NCBI GenBank assembly: GCA_011959205.1
Contig: BLLV01000298.1
Location: forward strand, 1 to 51,865
Length of the DNA stretch: 51,865 bases
From: Bacteroidaceae bacterium
Lineage (GTDB): Bacteria > Bacteroidota > Bacteroidia > Bacteroidales > Bacteroidaceae
Direction of reading: 5' to 3'
The notes under the pieces are model-generated. The model saw nothing but the letters and a program-made list of their open reading frames with translations. It was not told the DNA's origin and ran no database searches. The position numbers were made by a program, and so were the translations under genes. Within the stretch, counting starts at the first letter, position 1, and each line of letters opens with the position of its first letter. Below are positions 49,603 through 51,865 of this stretch, in pieces.

Positions 49603-50873
49603 AAATTCAGTGGGGCGTAAAATTCATATTGCACAAACGGCATTCAAGGGACACAAAAGCATCCATCCGAATGCGTGTCACTTTGCGCGGTCAAACTCCT
49701 ATTGATTTCCCGACAAGGCTTGATATTGATATTGAACAATGGGACACGACCACACAACACGCTTTGAGTGCTGCACCGGGGGCATCTGCAATCAACCGCA
49801 CCATTGATGAATGGAAAGCCAACATCAATGAAATCTTTGCCCGGTATGAATTACTTGAAAAGCGTGTTCCGACCGTTGGGGAAATCAAAGACCTTTTCAA
49901 TGATATGGTCGGGCGCAAGACAAAGACGAATGAAAGTGTGCCGAATCCCGGCGACAATCTGTTTACCGTGTTTGACATCTTCACGGACACGATGGGCAAG
50001 CAAAATCAATGGACGGATGCAACACACGAAAAGTTTGCAGCCTTGAAAAGACACTTGAAAGACTTTGACCCCAAGTTGTCTTTCCCGCAAATTACAGAAT
50101 CAAAGATGCAAGCATATCTTGGCTATCTGAACAAGCAAGGATTCCGAAACACCACCATCGCCAAGCATCTTGCATTTGTGCGTTGGTTTTTCCGTTGGGC
50201 TGCATCAAAAGGATATTATGATGGTGATATTCACGACACATTCAAACCAAAATTGAAAGGGACGGACGGCAATTCAAAGGAAATTATCTATTTGACCCAA
50301 GCCGAAATCAAGTTGCTGGAGAATTACCAATTCTTGCCGACACAAAAGGCACTTGAACAAGTCCGGGATGTTTTCTTGTTCTGTTGCTTCACCGGGTTAC
50401 GATATTCGGATGTTGCCAAATTGAGAAAAACGGATGTTAAAGATGGATTCATTGATGTTGTAACACAAAAGACCGTGGATGGCTTGCGCATTGAGTTGAA
50501 CAAGCATTCACAATCCATCCTTGACAAATACAAAGACAAAACATTGCGCGGTGATTTGGCTCTGCCTGTGATTGCTAATACAAAAATGAATGCACATTTG
50601 AAAATCTTGGGGCAAGTGTGCGGCATTGATGAACCGATAAGGATTGTATATTTCCAAGGGAATGTCCGGCATGAAGAAGTGTTCCCCAAGTGGGCGTTGC
50701 TCACCACCCATTGCGGGCGGCGCACGTTTGTTGTTACCGCCTTGCAGCTCGGAATCCCAAGTGAGGTGATAATGAAGTGGACGGGACACAATGATTTTTC
50801 GGCAATGAAACCATACGTTAAAATTGTCGATGAATTGAAAGAACGGGCAATGTCCCGGTTTGACAATTTATGA
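49599..50873 (+). CDS. int: phage tyrosine integrase
   Basis: The 424-aa enzyme has an N-terminal arm-binding domain, a SAM-like core-binding domain (residues 115-200, with FFRWAASKGYYDG), and the catalytic domain with CFTGLRYSDVAKL (Arg), TTHCGRRTFV (His, Arg) and WTGHNDFSAMKPYVKI (His, Tyr nucleophile). It is of the Bacteroidetes family. It ends about 180 bp before the attR core. It would recombine the tRNA-Ser att sites. Confidence 0.95.
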   Translation: MKIQWGVKFILHKRHSRDTKASIRMRVTLRGQTPIDFPTRLDIDIEQWDTTTQHALSAAPGASAINRTIDEWKANINEIFARYELLEKRVPTVGEIKDLFNDMVGRKTKTNESVPNPGDNLFTVFDIFTDTMGKQNQWTDATHEKFAALKRHLKDFDPKLSFPQITESKMQAYLGYLNKQGFRNTTIAKHLAFVRWFFRWAASKGYYDGDIHDTFKPKLKGTDGNSKEIIYLTQAEIKLLENYQFLPTQKALEQVRDVFLFCCFTGLRYSDVAKLRKTDVKDGFIDVVTQKTVDGLRIELNKHSQSILDKYKDKTLRGDLALPVIANTKMNAHLKILGQVCGIDEPIRIVYFQGNVRHEEVFPKWALLTTHCGRRTFVVTALQLGIPSEVIMKWTGHNDFSAMKPYVKIVDELKERAMSRFDNL

Positions 50874-50904
50874 TGGTACACGAATATATCAACGTAAAAA
50901 CCAC

Positions 50905-50924
50905 GTACACGAATTTGTACACGA
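50905..50924. repeat. arm-type integrase site, right copy
   Basis: An exact copy of 116-135. It lies between the integrase gene and the attR core. Confidence 0.6.
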
Positions 50925-51050
50925 TATTTTGCCGTATTTATGGCATTGTATGGCATTGTATCATGTCATTTTGTGATATGATAGGGGCTAATGTGCTGAA
51001 ATTTCGTGATTTTGGCTTTTCATGGAATCATAGCGTTTCAAAGGTTTTAG

Positions 51051-51065
51051 TCCCTCCCTCTCCGC
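51051..51065. repeat. attR core (15-bp direct repeat)
   Basis: Exact copy of 67-81. The sequence before it (AAAGGTTTTAG) is phage; the sequence after it is the host or neighbouring element. The stretch 50874-51336 holds this site, the arm site and a terminator but no gene. Confidence 0.9.
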
Positions 51066-51100
51066 TGAACTAACCGGACAATACCGGACAGTAAGCAGAC

Positions 51101-51136
51101 AAGTCCCACAAATTCAATGATTTGTGGGACTTTTTT
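51101..51136 (+). terminator. Rho-independent terminator beyond attR
   Basis: The stem AAGTCCCACAAAT / ATTTGTGGGACTT with a T6 run. It would originally have ended the tRNA-Ser transcript before the phage inserted. Confidence 0.85.
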
Positions 51137-51336
51137 ATCCCCTTGTGTCTGCCTTAAAGTACACCTTTTCGCCCCTAAAAGACAAAGTTCGTAACCTAAC
51201 TCGTACCCCCGACAAACAAAAACGGAAAGGGGGTACAGATTGTCCGAAATTGGCGAAGTCCTGTCGTTATTTGGCTTGCCTGCATAGAACTCATTTTTAG
51301 ATAATTACAATAGTTTTGCAACTTAAAAAGTGAGTT

Positions 51337-51822
51337 ATGAAATCGACATTCAACATTTGCTTTTACGCAAAGAAAGACAAGCAGAAAGCCAACGGTGCGT
51401 ACCCCCTTTTCGCCCGTATCACAGTGGACGGCGTGGCAAGCCGTTTTAACACCAAGTTGGACGTGTTACCCTCTATTTGGGACGGCAAAATGGGCAAGGC
51501 TACCGGACGTACTGCGGAAGCCAGCCGCATAAACCGTATGCTGGATGATATAAACGCATCCTTGAACACCATTTACCACGAAATGCAGCGGCGTGACAAC
51601 TACGTGACCGCCGAGAAAGTGAAGAACGAGTTTTTAGGTCATAGCGAGAGCCACGAAACAATCCTTACCCTGTTCCAAAAGCACAATGATGATGTGAAGC
51701 AGTTGGTCGGCATATCCAAGACGATAGCGACCTACCGCAAGTATGAGGTCACCCGCCGCCACCTTGCTGAATTTATCCAAAGCAAATACAACGTATCGGA
51801 CATATCCATTAAGTGTAGCTAA
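51337..51822 (+). CDS. truncated tyrosine recombinase of a neighbouring element
   Basis: 161 residues match the N-terminal domain of Bacteroidales conjugative-element integrases (TFNICFYAKKDKQKANGAYP, VDGVASRFNTKLDV, ILTLFQKHNDDVKQLVGISK). The catalytic domain is missing. The reading goes off after DISIK at about 51813, where the sequence changes to TGTAGCTAACAC. The base composition is more GC-rich than the phage. It is not part of the phage. Confidence 0.85.
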   Translation: MKSTFNICFYAKKDKQKANGAYPLFARITVDGVASRFNTKLDVLPSIWDGKMGKATGRTAEASRINRMLDDINASLNTIYHEMQRRDNYVTAEKVKNEFLGHSESHETILTLFQKHNDDVKQLVGISKTIATYRKYEVTRRHLAEFIQSKYNVSDISIKCS

Positions 51823-51865
51823 CACTTGAAAAGGGACCCGGAACAACATTTAAAAAGTGCCCCAC
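51814..51865. mobile_element. possible left end of an insertion sequence
   Basis: TGTAGCTAACACTTG begins where the recombinase frame breaks. Within 52 bp two related pieces occur, AAAAGGGACCCGG and AAAAAGTGCCCCAC, like the repeated subterminal sites of IS21-type elements. Only the edge is in the window. Confidence 0.35.

Noticed and set aside
1..51865. Mu-like (Hankyphage-type) transposable phage, suggested by the DGR
   Set aside because: No MuA/MuB-type transposase is present; a tyrosine integrase and tRNA att sites are.

Overview
The window is a complete, integrated temperate phage of a gut Bacteroides/Phocaeicola-type host. The phage has a siphovirus layout. Host clues are promoters of the Bacteroides type (TTTG, about 19 bp, TAnnTTTG), weak Shine-Dalgarno use, and gene families typical of Bacteroidales phages (DUF3853, DUF4373, DUF2400/TIGR02757, head fiber protein). 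The prophage lies in the 3' end of a tRNA-Ser(UGA) gene. A 15-bp core (67-81) is repeated at 51051-51065 next to the phage tyrosine integrase (49599-50873), and a 20-bp arm-type repeat is present near both ends. Beyond attR is the start of a second, unrelated tyrosine recombinase. It is cut short at about 51814, probably by an insertion sequence.

Layout. Most genes are on the minus strand and are best read from high to low coordinates. A lysogeny module (repressor, small genes, lipoprotein, integrase) lies on the plus strand at 48.3-50.9 kb. From about 48.1 kb leftward run small regulators, a Rad50-like ATPase, RecT, a metallo-beta-lactamase-fold protein, replication genes (DUF4373 initiator-like, DnaC-like loader, DUF4406-DnaA-IV fusion), two DNA methyltransferases, DnaQ-like, MazG-like, SSB and RuvC-like proteins. 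Packaging and head genes follow (TerS, TerL, SPP1-like portal, minor head protein with a C-terminal HEYGH domain). A plus-strand cassette of accessory genes at 21.8-25.1 kb interrupts this order. Leftward again come scaffold, head fiber, major capsid, connectors, tail tube, frameshifted tail chaperone, tape measure, LamG/Dit-like and Tal-like proteins, a variable tail-tip protein, a reverse transcriptase, and a lysis set (membrane protein, GH108 endolysin, u-spanin).

The most exciting system is a diversity-generating retroelement (DGR). The template repeat (TR, 4035-4150) lies between the reverse transcriptase (2848-3879) and the tail-tip gene (4201-5529). VR1 (4235-4350) matches the TR over 116 bp with 17 substitutions, all at TR adenines on the coding strand. 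A second variable repeat (VR2, 42461-42537) lies 38 kb away, inside an early gene of the recombination operon (42367-43005). It has 15 substitutions over 77 bp, again all at TR adenines. One retroelement therefore appears to diversify both a virion tip protein and a protein made early in infection.

Other signals: (i) both DNA methyltransferase genes carry a G9 tract that puts them out of frame, which suggests phase variation; (ii) a dispersed 17-bp partial dyad (consensus TGTATCACTATAAAACA) sits just upstream of nine genes; (iii) a canonical T TTT TTG slippery site extends the tail assembly chaperone; (iv) a candidate small RNA at the left end would begin with a perfect 14-nt antisense of a start-codon leader used by phage genes; (v) the switch region has face-to-face promoters.
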